Source of the DNA: DATGIQ01 sp035295665
GTDB taxonomy: Bacteria > Planctomycetota > Planctomycetia > Gemmatales > Gemmataceae
DNA: 17,332 bases
Direction: 5' to 3'
Assembly (NCBI GenBank): GCA_035295665.1
Contig: DATGIQ010000304.1
Coordinates: forward strand, 1-17,332
Both the position numbers and the translations under genes were made by a program. The notes under the pieces were generated by a model. It was not told where the DNA came from and searched no databases. It was given only the letters and a program-made list of their open reading frames with translations. How positions within the stretch are numbered: position 1 is the stretch's first letter; every line of letters starts with the position of its first letter. Positions 1 to 7,202 of this stretch are shown piece by piece.

Positions 1-1317
1 CAATGCGGTGGGCTCAATTGCGTTCAGACCGATTACAACAACGACGGGTTCCTGGACGTCTTCATTTCCCGAGGAGCCTGGCTGGCGTACCCGATGCGGC
101 CAACCTTGCTCCGCAACAACGGCGACGGCACGTTTACCGACGTGACCCGTGAGGCCGGGCTGATGGACCCGGTCAATTCCAATTGTGCCACCTGGGCCGA
201 TTTCGATAACGACGGCTTCCTCGATCTGTATATCTGCAACGAAACGGGCTACAACCGCTTATACCGAAATCGCGGGAACGGCACCTTCGAGGAAGTGGCC
301 GGCCGGGCGGGGGTCCGCGGCAAAGGGAGTTGGTGCAAGGGCGCGACCTGGATCGACTACGATAACGATGGCTACCCCGACCTGTTCCTGAACTATTTCA
401 AGTCGGGACCGCAATTGTTCCACAACAACCGCGATGGGACATTTACCGACGTAACCGTGGTTCTGGGCATCACCGGGCCCGCGCAGGGGTTTTCGTGCTG
501 GGCGTTTGATTACGATAACGACGGTTGGCTCGATCTTTTCGCCAATGCTTACCAGCTCGAGCTCGATCCGGTTGTCTGCGACATCATGGGGATTCCATCC
601 CGGACCCCCGCCGAGGGAAGCCGGCTCTACCGGAACCTGGGCGGCAAGCGGTTCCAGGACGTCAGCAGGGAAACGGGGGTGAACAAGGTGTTCGCCCCGA
701 TGGGGAGCAACTTCGCCGACTTCGACAACGATGGGTATCTCGATTTTTATCTTGGCACCGGCGCACCGTGTTTCAGCGTGTTGGTTCCCAACCGCATGTT
801 CAAGAACGTCGCCGGCCGCCGCTTTGCCGAGATCACGGCCACGGCCGGCACGGGCCATCTGCAAAAAGGGCACGGGGTGGCCTGTGGCGATTGGGATCGG
901 GACGGCAATGTCGATTTGTTCGTGGAAACCGGCGGAGCCATCCCCGGCGACCGCTACCACAATGTCTTGTTTCAAAACCCCGGGCAAGGCAATCATTGGC
1001 TGACGGTGAAGCTCGTGGGTCAAAAAACCAACCGGGCGGCCATCGGGGTCCGTATCAAAGCCGTCACCGGCGGAGCCTCTCCCTTGACCGTGCATCGCCA
1101 TGTTAGCTCCGGCAGCAGCTTCGGTGGCAATCCGCTCCAGCAAACGATTGGTCTGGGCAACGCCGATTCGGTGGCGAGCCTGGAAATCTACTGGCCGACG
1201 AGCCAGACCAGGCAGGTCTTCCGCAACGTCGCCGTCAACCAAGCCATCGAGATAACCGAGTTCGCCGAAGGCTATCGCCGGCTGAATTGGCTGCGCCTGC
1301 CCTTGCCCCGTGAGTGA
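1..1317 (+). CDS. CRTAC1-type FG-GAP/ASPIC-UnbV repeat protein, 5' truncated
   Basis: The reading frame is open from the first base, so the gene starts outside the window; the first ATG (94) is internal and 438 codons are visible. The protein shows six calcium-loop-like FG-GAP/VCBS motifs of the form DxDNDGxxD at visible residues of about 11, 67, 119, 170, 240 and 297 (for example DFDNDGFLDLYI and DYDNDGWLDLFA), most followed by LYRN- or LFHNN-type strands. These should form a beta-propeller. An ASPIC/UnbV domain follows at about residues 345-415 (RAAIGVRI, then VSSGSSFGG and LEIYWPTS). Proteins of this type are secreted or surface-exposed and common in planctomycetes, where the N-terminus often carries TPRs or a signal peptide, neither visible here. 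The molecular function of the family is poorly defined. No other gene overlaps it credibly; the antisense open frame is a codon-bias shadow. Confidence 0.93.
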   Translation, partial: QCGGLNCVQTDYNNDGFLDVFISRGAWLAYPMRPTLLRNNGDGTFTDVTREAGLMDPVNSNCATWADFDNDGFLDLYICNETGYNRLYRNRGNGTFEEVAGRAGVRGKGSWCKGATWIDYDNDGYPDLFLNYFKSGPQLFHNNRDGTFTDVTVVLGITGPAQGFSCWAFDYDNDGWLDLFANAYQLELDPVVCDIMGIPSRTPAEGSRLYRNLGGKRFQDVSRETGVNKVFAPMGSNFADFDNDGYLDFYLGTGAPCFSVLVPNRMFKNVAGRRFAEITATAGTGHLQKGHGVACGDWDRDGNVDLFVETGGAIPGDRYHNVLFQNPGQGNHWLTVKLVGQKTNRAAIGVRIKAVTGGASPLTVHRHVSSGSSFGGNPLQQTIGLGNADSVASLEIYWPTSQTRQVFRNVAVNQAIEITEFAEGYRRLNWLRLPLPRE

Positions 1318-1459
1318 GACGCCGTCCGCTTCTTTGATCATCCGGTCCGCTGTATCCTTTTGGCGGCGGTGAGTAGAACCGCGCGCCGAGGAGTCCCGCG
1401 TGATTCTACGAGCAGCCGCGAAACAGAACGGACACCTCAAAAAAAATTCAAAAAAGTGT

Positions 1460-1488
1460 TTGCAAACGGTTTTCCCTGCGATTAGAGT
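1460..1488 (+). promoter_or_regulatory. Promoter candidate, TTGCAA-17-TAGAGT, overlapping a palindrome
   Basis: TTGCAA (1460-1465) and TAGAGT (1483-1488) are separated by 17 bp and preceded by two A-runs that resemble an UP element. The perfect 10-bp palindrome GTTTGCAAAC (1458-1467) covers the -35 box and could be an operator. The likely target is the LamG pair, although its first start codon is about 490 nt downstream. Confidence 0.4.
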
Positions 1489-1714
1489 AATGCCGTTCTT
1501 AATGATTTTGCGATCGACCTACCGGGATCTCGCCGGTGCAAAATCGTTCAGAGCGGAACAGTCATCGGCCGGACCATCGTCACGATGCGCCGGCAGCACA
1601 GGGTGCCGGGACGGGAGACTCTATTTCGTAGCTCTTTCAATGTTGGCAACCAGGCCGATCGGATTTGAGCCTGTACGCCAACATAATCTTGCGCCGGTCC
1701 CAGCACATCGTTCG

Positions 1715-1730
1715 CCCCAGTTCGCTGGGG
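1715..1730 (+). other. Short stable hairpin with TTCG loop
   Basis: CCCCAG-TTCG-CTGGGG forms a perfect 6-bp stem with a UUCG tetraloop inside the leader of the LamG pair. It has no T-run after it, so it does not look like an intrinsic terminator. The loop is closed by G-C rather than the extra-stable C-G. Confidence 0.4.
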
Positions 1731-1941
1731 GTACGTTCAGAGAGACCTTTGGAAGGCTGGCAATACCTATTAGTTTGACTTGCTGTTTTCTCGGAAAAGG
1801 AGGCGATGTACAGGAAGCGAAATCTCCCCAGCTAAAATCTGATGTTGCAACGAATAGACAGGATCAGGAAGGTCCACGCTGTGCGAGGACTGCACCCGTG
1901 TAAACCAGGGAACAAATCGAAGAGTCAGGTCAATTACAACG

Positions 1942-1961
1942 TTACGTGGTGCCCCACGTAA
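1942..1961 (+). promoter_or_regulatory. Hairpin directly upstream of the ribosome binding site
   Basis: TTACGTGG (1942-1949), loop TGCC and CCACGTAA (1954-1961) form a perfect 8-bp stem ending four bases before the Shine-Dalgarno AAAGGAGA (1966-1973) of the first LamG gene. It could stabilise the 5' end, or as DNA be a protein-binding dyad with the bZIP-like ACGTGG/CCACGT half-sites. It swallows an alternative GTG start at 1946, which argues against that start. Confidence 0.4.
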
Positions 1962-1978
1962 GGAAAAAGGAGACAGGC

Positions 1979-2788
1979 ATGACTGCTTCTGGATTCGTAT
2001 TTCGAAAGGCGAAACGCCTACTCGGCGAAGTCGCCGCGTTGGCGGTGCTGACGAGCTTGGCCTCGTTCGCAGCCGCTCAACCCAAGCCGACGTTGGAATA
2101 CATCTTCGATAAAAGCAAGGACAATTTGACTACGTTCGGCGGAATCATCGATCACTCCGGCAACAAGTTTAACGGTACGGAATTGTCCGGTGGTACCGAG
2201 ACAAGTTTTGTACCGGGTCACCTCTCAGGAACCACGGCTGTGCTGTTTCTGGGAGACGATGACCCGAACTCCTCGAGTGGCGAGCCCGGCGTCGGAACCG
2301 CCATTGACACGGGGGCCCTCACCAGTGATGTGAAAATGGACAACCAGTCCTGGACCGTGATGGCCTGGATCAACCGCACCTGCTTCAAGGAAGACCAGAT
2401 GGTGTTCGGGAGCGGAGCTGGTTCCGGCTCCTATCTGCACCTGGGGTTCCGGCGGGGGCTAGCCTACTTCGGCACCTGGAACGGCGATAGCAGCGCCTAT
2501 GTCGGAAACCTTGTGGGCGTTTATGAGTGGCATCACTATGCCTTGCGCTACGATGCCGTCAAGAAAACGCACAGTATTTTCGTCGACGGTGCACCGATCC
2601 TGAACGAGCCGGGTGCCGTATTTCCCGGTTACGGCACCAACCTCCTCATCGGCGGCAACTACGGCTATGCGGGCAATGGTGCGGGATGCTTCGCGGGCGC
2701 CATCGAACATCCGCGTGTTTACGGCGGTCAGGCTCTGAGGGACGATCAGATTGCTGCGGATTCCAACGACAATCCCATTCCTCCGTAG
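1979..2788 (+). CDS. Secreted LamG-like (concanavalin A-like) domain protein, copy A
   Basis: The 269-aa protein begins at ATG 1979, chosen because AAAGGAGA (1966-1973) lies five bases upstream; a GTG at 1946 in frame would lack a ribosome binding site. Residues 1-34 form a signal peptide with basic residues, a hydrophobic stretch (AALAVLTSLASFAAA) and a likely cut before or after the AQ at about 33-34. The rest reads as one LamG/concanavalin A-like jelly roll: FGGIIDHSGNKFNG near the start, WTVMAWINR in the middle, EDQMVFGSG, then WHHYALRYD, SIFVDG and LLIGGN, and EHPRVYGGQALRDDQI at the end, the usual order of strands in LamG_3-type domains. No catalytic residues can be assigned, so a carbohydrate- or protein-binding role is inference. 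It is paralogous to the next gene, which lies 117 bp downstream, and the two probably share a transcript. Confidence 0.85.
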   Translation: MTASGFVFRKAKRLLGEVAALAVLTSLASFAAAQPKPTLEYIFDKSKDNLTTFGGIIDHSGNKFNGTELSGGTETSFVPGHLSGTTAVLFLGDDDPNSSSGEPGVGTAIDTGALTSDVKMDNQSWTVMAWINRTCFKEDQMVFGSGAGSGSYLHLGFRRGLAYFGTWNGDSSAYVGNLVGVYEWHHYALRYDAVKKTHSIFVDGAPILNEPGAVFPGYGTNLLIGGNYGYAGNGAGCFAGAIEHPRVYGGQALRDDQIAADSNDNPIPP

Positions 2789-2905
2789 TGCTTTGTGAGG
2801 TGTCGTCTCCTCCAAAGCAGGGGGACCAGGAAACCCTCGTGTCGATTGCGAACGAAACCCGTGACTCACGTTTTGCATTGCTGAAAGGTAAACGAAGGAG
2901 GAATT

Positions 2906-3715
2906 ATGAAATCCGCATCTGATCGGCGCCGCCGAGCGCAAAGCTTGATCGGCTTGGGCGCCGCCTTACTGATTTTGGCCGCCGTGGTTTGCCCCGCGGC
3001 CGCCCAGCCCACCGAGGTCTTGGTGTACCAGTTTGATCCTGCTGTGGACAACACCACCACGATCGGGGGCATCATCGACCACTCGGGCAACGGTTATAAT
3101 GGAACCTGCTCGACGATTCTTGGCTATCCGGGCGCCATGAAGATCGTAGGCGGGCATCTGGCGACCACGTTTGCACTGGCCACGGCCGGACTGGATGACT
3201 TTCCTACCACGGTCATCTGGACGGGCGCGACGACCGAGCAGCTGGGTCTGACCCCAACCGCGACGTCGAACGGCTCGTTCACGATCATGGCCTGGGTCAA
3301 TCGCTCGAACCTTCGTCATGAAGACCAGATGGTCTTTGGGTCGACGGGTTCTCGCGATGTTGGCTTCGCCATGCACCTGGGGTTCCGTAATTACGACACC
3401 TATTTTGGCCTCTGGGGCAACGACAGCAGCGCGCAGCTCCAGCCCACTCCTCTCGCCGGAGCGTGGCACCATATGGCGTGGCGGCTGGACGTCAGCAAGG
3501 GGAATGAGGACATCTTCATCGACGGTGTCCTGGCCAACAGCGATCCCAACCATGGCCCGTTCAACGCTGCCGACTCGGTCTTCTTGATTGGCAACACGTA
3601 CTACAGCGACAATGGTTCGTTTTCGGGGCTCATCGAGTACCCGCGCGTGTTCAACGTAGTCTTGAGGGATGACCAGATCAAGGCGGCGGCTCAGGACAAG
3701 CCGCTTCCCCCGTAA
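2906..3715 (+). CDS. Secreted LamG-like (concanavalin A-like) domain protein, copy B
   Basis: ATG 2906 follows a strong AAGGAGG (2895-2901) by four bases. The protein is 269 aa, exactly the length of copy A, with a signal peptide (basic DRRRR, hydrophobic LGAALLILAAVV, likely cut near CPAAAQ at about 30-34). It repeats the blocks of copy A: IGGIIDHSGNGYNG, FTIMAWVNR, HEDQMVFGS, MHLGFRNY, WHHMAWRLD, IFIDGV, FLIGN, then EYPRVFNVVLRDDQI, and ends in PLPP where copy A ends in PIPP. The two arose by tandem duplication, with most divergence between residues 60 and 110. Copy B has no cysteine pair equivalent to the two in copy A (TCF and GCF). A 34-bp stretch separates its stop from a hairpin at 3749-3789. 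The function is unknown; binding of extracellular glycans is a family-level guess. Confidence 0.85.
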   Translation: MKSASDRRRRAQSLIGLGAALLILAAVVCPAAAQPTEVLVYQFDPAVDNTTTIGGIIDHSGNGYNGTCSTILGYPGAMKIVGGHLATTFALATAGLDDFPTTVIWTGATTEQLGLTPTATSNGSFTIMAWVNRSNLRHEDQMVFGSTGSRDVGFAMHLGFRNYDTYFGLWGNDSSAQLQPTPLAGAWHHMAWRLDVSKGNEDIFIDGVLANSDPNHGPFNAADSVFLIGNTYYSDNGSFSGLIEYPRVFNVVLRDDQIKAAAQDKPLPP

Positions 3716-3748
3716 CCCTCGGTAAGGGGTTTCGCAACATCGTGCTGT

Positions 3749-3789
3749 GAGCCGCAGGCGAACGCGCGTCCCGCGTTTGCCTGCGGCTC
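3749..3789 (+). terminator. GC-rich hairpin after the LamG pair (no T-run)
   Basis: Arms 3749-3766 (GAGCCGCAGGCGAACGCG) and 3772-3789 pair over 18 bp with one G-T wobble and a 5-base loop. It starts 34 bp past the stop of LamG copy B. It may end that transcript, but no T-run follows, so it may equally be an extragenic repeat. Confidence 0.45.
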
Positions 3790-3824
3790 GCCGCGTTTCT
3801 CGGCGCACGCTGTGTAGCGATGAA

Positions 3825-3892
3825 ATACGAGCCCGGAGCGCCAGCGACGGGGCCTGGCGTGCCTACCCGTCGCTGGCGCTCCGGGCTCGTAT
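3825..3892. repeat. Perfect 26-bp inverted repeat, 16-base spacer (planctomycete-type dispersed repeat)
   Basis: Arm 3825-3850 is the exact reverse complement of 3867-3892; the spacer is 3851-3866. The arms contain the core AGCGCCAGCGACGG. Open frames across it give the peptide strings SLALRAR and RRWRSGL, which I recall from spurious hypothetical proteins in planctomycete genomes, so this is probably one member of a dispersed repeat family. It lies between the LamG pair and the hydrolase gene. A related core (GCGCCAGCGA) occurs in the hairpin at 9936-9988. Confidence 0.75.
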
Positions 3893-3994
3893 CGATCGCC
3901 ACGCGCACAATGCCCAGATATCGCTGCCCGAATAAAATGGCACCATTTGGCCCCCGATCGGATACTCCGTGTAACGAGGCGCTTAGAAAAGACC

Positions 3995-5887
3995 ATGCAA
4001 CTCCAGCACCGCTCGCTTGTGCGTTTCGTGATGTTTGGCGTTCTCACTGCGCTTCTGCTGTTCGAGGTCAGCGCTGCCAACCCGGTGGCGTCCCAGCCAC
4101 CCGGCCCCAAGGAACTAAAATGGGAGACCGGTTACATCCCCATGAAGGACGGCCTCAAGCTGGCCTACATCCTTCACAAGCCGCAGAAGCTAAAGCGTTT
4201 CCCTGTGCTCGTCACCTATAACGGCGAGCTCGGCGGCGCCACCACCAAAGGCCTGGAGGAGATGGAATACGTCGACCGTGGCTACGGCGTCTTGGGGGTA
4301 AGCGTTCGCGGCACCGGTTCGTCGGAAGGAGTTTTTACGTCTCCCTTCACCGCGCAAGAGGCGGAGGATGGCAAGGCGGTCATCGAATGGACCGCCGAGC
4401 AACTCTGGTGCGACGGCAACGTGGGAATGTACGGCAACTCCTACGCCGGGGTCAGCCAGCTAGAAGTGGCCGCTCAGCGTCCGAAGGGACTGAAGGCACT
4501 GGCTGCCGGCGCCATCTGGGGCGACACCTATGAGGAGTTCAGCTATCCGGGAGGAATCTTCAATGTCGGGCTGGTTGGCGAATGGAGCTACCAGACACAG
4601 CCCTACTTCTCTACCGCCAGCGCACGGCTCCGCCAGTTCGTGGGCGACTTCGAGGGCGCGAAGCGGCGGGCAGCCAACCCGATGAACAAGACCTTTGAGG
4701 AGATGCGTGCCCATCCGCTCAAAGACGATTGGTGGGCGGTCCGGACATTTGAGAATCACGCCCCGCAAATCGAAACGCCCATGTTGATTTTTCAGACCTG
4801 GCAGAATTCACACGTTGGAGCGCGGGGGGCTTTGCGGGTGTTCGAAAAACTGAAAGGCCCGAAACGAATCCTCCTTTCCAACGGCGGCGACAGTCTTTTT
4901 GCCGCGCGGACCCTGATCGCCGAACGGGTGCGCTGGTTTGACCGCTGGCTCAAGGGACAGCAAAACGGCACGGACAAGGATCCGCCCGTCACGGTCTGGT
5001 TCGAAACACGCGATCAGAATCTGCAACCGGTCAATCCTGCACAGCCACCCAGGGTGAGACCTCCGGCCAACTTCAAACCTGCTTGGGCATCCACGTTCGC
5101 GGCGTGGCCGATCCCGGAAGTGCAGTGGTCCACGCTTTATTTAACCGCCGACGGAAAGCTGAACAAACAAAAGCCGGCCACCGAAAGAGAGACCGGCCAA
5201 CGTTTTTATCTGTATCCCGCCGCCACGGAGATCGCAACCACGAACGAGATGTTTAGCGGTCCGCCCACAGCGATCGGCTCCCTCATCTACCGCACCGCGC
5301 CGCTCCCCGCGGACATGGCGATTGTTGGCTCCCCGGTCTTGACTCTGTACGTCAGCAGCGAGCAGAAGGATACCGACTTCATGGCCGTGCTGCACGATGT
5401 TAACCCGAAGCGGCAAGCCACCTATATCCAGCGCGGCCTGCTGCGTGCCTCGCATCGAGGCCTCGATCCGAAGAAGTCCGCTCCGCACGAGCCGATTCAT
5501 CCACACGAGAAGACAGAAGAACTCACACCGGGACAGGTTTATGAAGTCACGCTGTCGCTGTTTCCGGTGGCCCATGTCCTGCGCCAGGGCCATTCTCTGG
5601 AGCTGGCGATCATGGCTCCGCCCACGAGCGGTTCGGCAGGCTGGGCGTTTGCCCCGGCACCGCCTCCCGGCCTGAATACGCTTCACCACTCGGCCGAGCA
5701 TCCGTCCAAATTGGAATTGCCTATTGCGGGCAGCCTCACGGCTCAAGGGCCGGCTCCGCCGTTGGGATCGTTGCTGGATCAGCCGGCACGCGATGCGGTG
5801 GTCAAGGAGAGCGACAATCAGCGGAAGACTCTGGAGGATCTCCTCCACGCCTGGAAACGAGAGAAGCCCCCGACCGGGCGCCGCTGA
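3995..5887 (+). CDS. Secreted CocE/NonD-family alpha/beta hydrolase (X-Pro dipeptidyl-peptidase-like), atypical triad
   Basis: The chosen start is ATG 3995 (630 aa). A TTG at 3947 would add 16 residues without a better ribosome binding site; the only candidate, GAGG at 3976, is distant and weak. Residues 1-34 form a signal peptide (FVMFGVLTALLLFEVSAA). The N-terminal PepX S15-type hydrolase domain spans about 42-320, with YIPMKDGLKLAY, RGTGSSEG and the nucleophile elbow MYGNSYAG (Ser149). The family's acid and histidine are expected near QTWQN (266-271) and SNGGD (295-299), but I see Asn271 and Asp299 there. A C-terminal PepX_C jelly-roll follows at about 410-590 (IYRTAPLPADMAIVGSP, then DTDFMAVLHDV and GLLRASHRG). 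Relatives cleave esters or acyl amides. If the substitutions are real, this copy may be inactive or use other residues. It stands alone, with the next gene 127 bp downstream. Confidence 0.87.
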   Translation: MQLQHRSLVRFVMFGVLTALLLFEVSAANPVASQPPGPKELKWETGYIPMKDGLKLAYILHKPQKLKRFPVLVTYNGELGGATTKGLEEMEYVDRGYGVLGVSVRGTGSSEGVFTSPFTAQEAEDGKAVIEWTAEQLWCDGNVGMYGNSYAGVSQLEVAAQRPKGLKALAAGAIWGDTYEEFSYPGGIFNVGLVGEWSYQTQPYFSTASARLRQFVGDFEGAKRRAANPMNKTFEEMRAHPLKDDWWAVRTFENHAPQIETPMLIFQTWQNSHVGARGALRVFEKLKGPKRILLSNGGDSLFAARTLIAERVRWFDRWLKGQQNGTDKDPPVTVWFETRDQNLQPVNPAQPPRVRPPANFKPAWASTFAAWPIPEVQWSTLYLTADGKLNKQKPATERETGQRFYLYPAATEIATTNEMFSGPPTAIGSLIYRTAPLPADMAIVGSPVLTLYVSSEQKDTDFMAVLHDVNPKRQATYIQRGLLRASHRGLDPKKSAPHEPIHPHEKTEELTPGQVYEVTLSLFPVAHVLRQGHSLELAIMAPPTSGSAGWAFAPAPPPGLNTLHHSAEHPSKLELPIAGSLTAQGPAPPLGSLLDQPARDAVVKESDNQRKTLEDLLHAWKREKPPTGRR

Positions 5888-5961
5888 TTGGCCACCACGC
5901 CGCTCCCGATGGCTGTAACCGTTGCAAAAACGTGGCCCTGGCTTGCCTGCGCCCAGCGGGC

Positions 5962-5967
5962 TATAAT
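5962..5967 (+). promoter_or_regulatory. Possible -10 box upstream of the TPR gene
   Basis: A consensus TATAAT lies 47 bases before the ATG at 6015 in an otherwise GC-rich gap. With a 17-bp spacer the -35 would be TGGCTT (5939-5944), a weak match, so this is a lead only. Confidence 0.3.
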
Positions 5968-6014
5968 CAAGAGACGTTTTTCTGCGGCTCCGCTTCTCCA
6001 AGAGGTTGCCTCCG

Positions 6015-6881
6015 ATGATCGAGCTTCGCGCGGGGAGAATTGCAAATAAATTCACGCTTCTGTTGCTCCTGGGCGCACTTCTGTTGGTTGGCTGCGGCCG
6101 GCGGCCGGCGGAGCCAGTGGTTGAGAATTCCATTCCCGCTGAGGAAAAAGTCGATCCGGAACCCACTCCGCCCCCAGCACCGCCCGACTACCTGGCCGAG
6201 GGGAAGGCATTTCTCCAGTCCGGCGATAATGACAAGGCGCTGGAGTATTTCAACAAGGCAATCGAGGCTGATCCCAAGGACGCACGCCGTTATGTCTACC
6301 GTGCGGAAGCGTATAAACAGAAGCGGCTGCCCGGCAAAGCGATCAACGACTTGAACGAGGCGATCCGCCTCGATCCCAAGGATCCGGAGCCGTATGCCCA
6401 GCGTGGCTATGCGTATGCCACGGTTGGGATGCTCAAGCAAGCCATCGCCGACTTCACCGAAGCAGTGCGGTTAAGTCCGGAAGGTGCCCCCGGGATGCAC
6501 TCCTTGATCAATCGCGGGTTTGCCTATGAGCAATTGGGGGAGATTGGGAAAGCGCTCGCCGACTACAACGAGGTGCGGCGGATCGATCCGAAGAATGTGA
6601 TCGCCCTCGAACACCGAGCCGGGATCTTCCTTCGTCAGTCCAAGTTGAAGGAAGCCCTCGCCGACCTCGACGAGGCGGTGGCGATGCAGCCCGGCATCGC
6701 CGAGGTCCGCTGCAATCGGGGCATTGTCTACGAAAAATTGGGTCAGCTCGATAAGGCGATCGAGGACTACAACGAAGCGATCCGGCTCGATCCCAAGTTT
6801 AAGCCAGCCTACGCCGACCGGACGCGGGCAACCAAGAAAAAAGCACAACTGGCCGAGCCTCGTCCCGGCGCCCAACCCTGA
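6015..6881 (+). CDS. TPR-repeat lipoprotein
   Basis: ATG 6015 is preceded by AAGAGGT (6000-6006) and gives 288 aa; the in-frame TTG at 6006 overlaps that site and is rejected. The N-terminus is a lipoprotein signal: basic residues, FTLLLLLGALLLVGC, with lipobox Cys27. A proline-rich linker (about 47-57) leads to roughly six tetratricopeptide repeats across residues 58-270, each with the usual pattern such as GDNDKALEYFNKAIEADP and GQLDKAIEDYNEAIRLDP. TPRs are protein-protein scaffolds; the partner is not evident. A basic tail (TRATKKK) ends the protein. The gene is flanked by the hydrolase upstream and by a structured gap downstream, and is probably monocistronic. Asp rather than Gly follows the lipobox region only much later, so Lol-type sorting cannot be judged. 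Confidence 0.9.
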   Translation: MIELRAGRIANKFTLLLLLGALLLVGCGRRPAEPVVENSIPAEEKVDPEPTPPPAPPDYLAEGKAFLQSGDNDKALEYFNKAIEADPKDARRYVYRAEAYKQKRLPGKAINDLNEAIRLDPKDPEPYAQRGYAYATVGMLKQAIADFTEAVRLSPEGAPGMHSLINRGFAYEQLGEIGKALADYNEVRRIDPKNVIALEHRAGIFLRQSKLKEALADLDEAVAMQPGIAEVRCNRGIVYEKLGQLDKAIEDYNEAIRLDPKFKPAYADRTRATKKKAQLAEPRPGAQP

Positions 6882-6913
6882 AATTCCGCAGATCTGGCTC
6901 TCCACCTTCTGCA

Positions 6914-6993
6914 TCTCGGCGCGAAATGTTGGCGGAAAGAATTTCGTGCCGAGACATAGAGAACGCACAAAGCACGAAATCTCATAATTTTTT
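6914..6993 (+). terminator. Overlapping alternative hairpins before a T-run
   Basis: Segment 6914-6927 pairs with 6941-6954 (14 bp with one G-T). The first nine bases of the second arm, ATTTCGTGC (6941-6949), pair instead with GCACGAAAT (6972-6980), whose 3' side runs into TAATTTTTT (6985-6993). The two stems are mutually exclusive. The simplest reading is a terminator for the TPR gene; an attenuator-like switch is possible but the T-run starts seven bases after the stem. Confidence 0.4.
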
Positions 6994-7004
6994 AAGCTCT
7001 CTCC

Positions 7005-7033
7005 TTGACGAGGAAGCCCGCGTTAGAGAGAAT
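7005..7033 (+). promoter_or_regulatory. Promoter candidate, TTGACG-17-GAGAAT
   Basis: TTGACG (7005-7010) is a good -35 box and lies just after an AT-rich stretch (6983-6995) that could act as an UP element. The -10 at 7028-7033 is weak. It would drive the lipoprotein and DUF1559 pair. Confidence 0.3.
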
Positions 7034-7202
7034 CGGAAACGTGGGAATCCCCCACCAAGGCTCGTCCACAGGAAACGTCGGGGATTTCCCTTCCTGCGTG
7101 TTTGCGACTCGAACTTACGACGCTGGCATTCGGTAGCTGGATCACCTTGGGCGATTGCATTCGCGGCGACATGGCCTGAGAGGAATGGTCCGGAGGGATA
7201 TG

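Larger units (their letters stand above)
1318..1978. other. Long gap / 5' leader before the LamG pair
   Basis: These 661 bases hold no gene I can support. An open frame from a GTG at 1400 to 1903 has no recognisable domain and a low-complexity, shifted-codon look. The gap contains A-runs at 1439-1446 and 1450-1455, a promoter candidate at 1460-1488 overlapping a palindrome, a UUCG-loop hairpin at 1715-1730, a nine-codon mini-frame at 1806-1835 next to an AGGAGG, and a hairpin at 1942-1961 just before the ribosome binding site of the next gene. If the promoter is real, the mRNA leader is roughly 490 nt, long enough for post-transcriptional control. Confidence 0.6.
6882..7202. other. Structured gap between the TPR gene and the small lipoprotein gene
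   Basis: These 321 bases have no supported gene; the open frame from 6926 lacks any domain. They hold competing hairpins (6914-6954 and 6941-6980) before a T-run at 6988-6993, a promoter candidate at 7005-7033, and the direct repeat GGAAACGT at 7035-7042 and 7071-7078. The second repeat copy is followed by GGGGATT (7080-7086), which can pair with AATCCCC (7046-7052). Confidence 0.5.

Noticed and set aside
259..1440. 393-aa antisense open frame over the FG-GAP gene
   Set aside because: It mirrors the codon bias of the + strand gene, has no domain, and its sequence is low in conserved blocks.
1400..1903. 167-aa open frame in the leader of the LamG pair
   Set aside because: GTG start without a ribosome binding site, no recognisable motif, and it overlaps the promoter candidate and hairpins.
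3820..4221. 133-aa frame running from the inverted repeat into the hydrolase
   Set aside because: Its N-terminus is translated repeat and the rest is out of frame with the clear hydrolase coding sequence.
5141..6166. 341-aa antisense frame over the end of the hydrolase and start of the TPR gene
   Set aside because: It crosses two good + strand genes and the gap between them; no domain.
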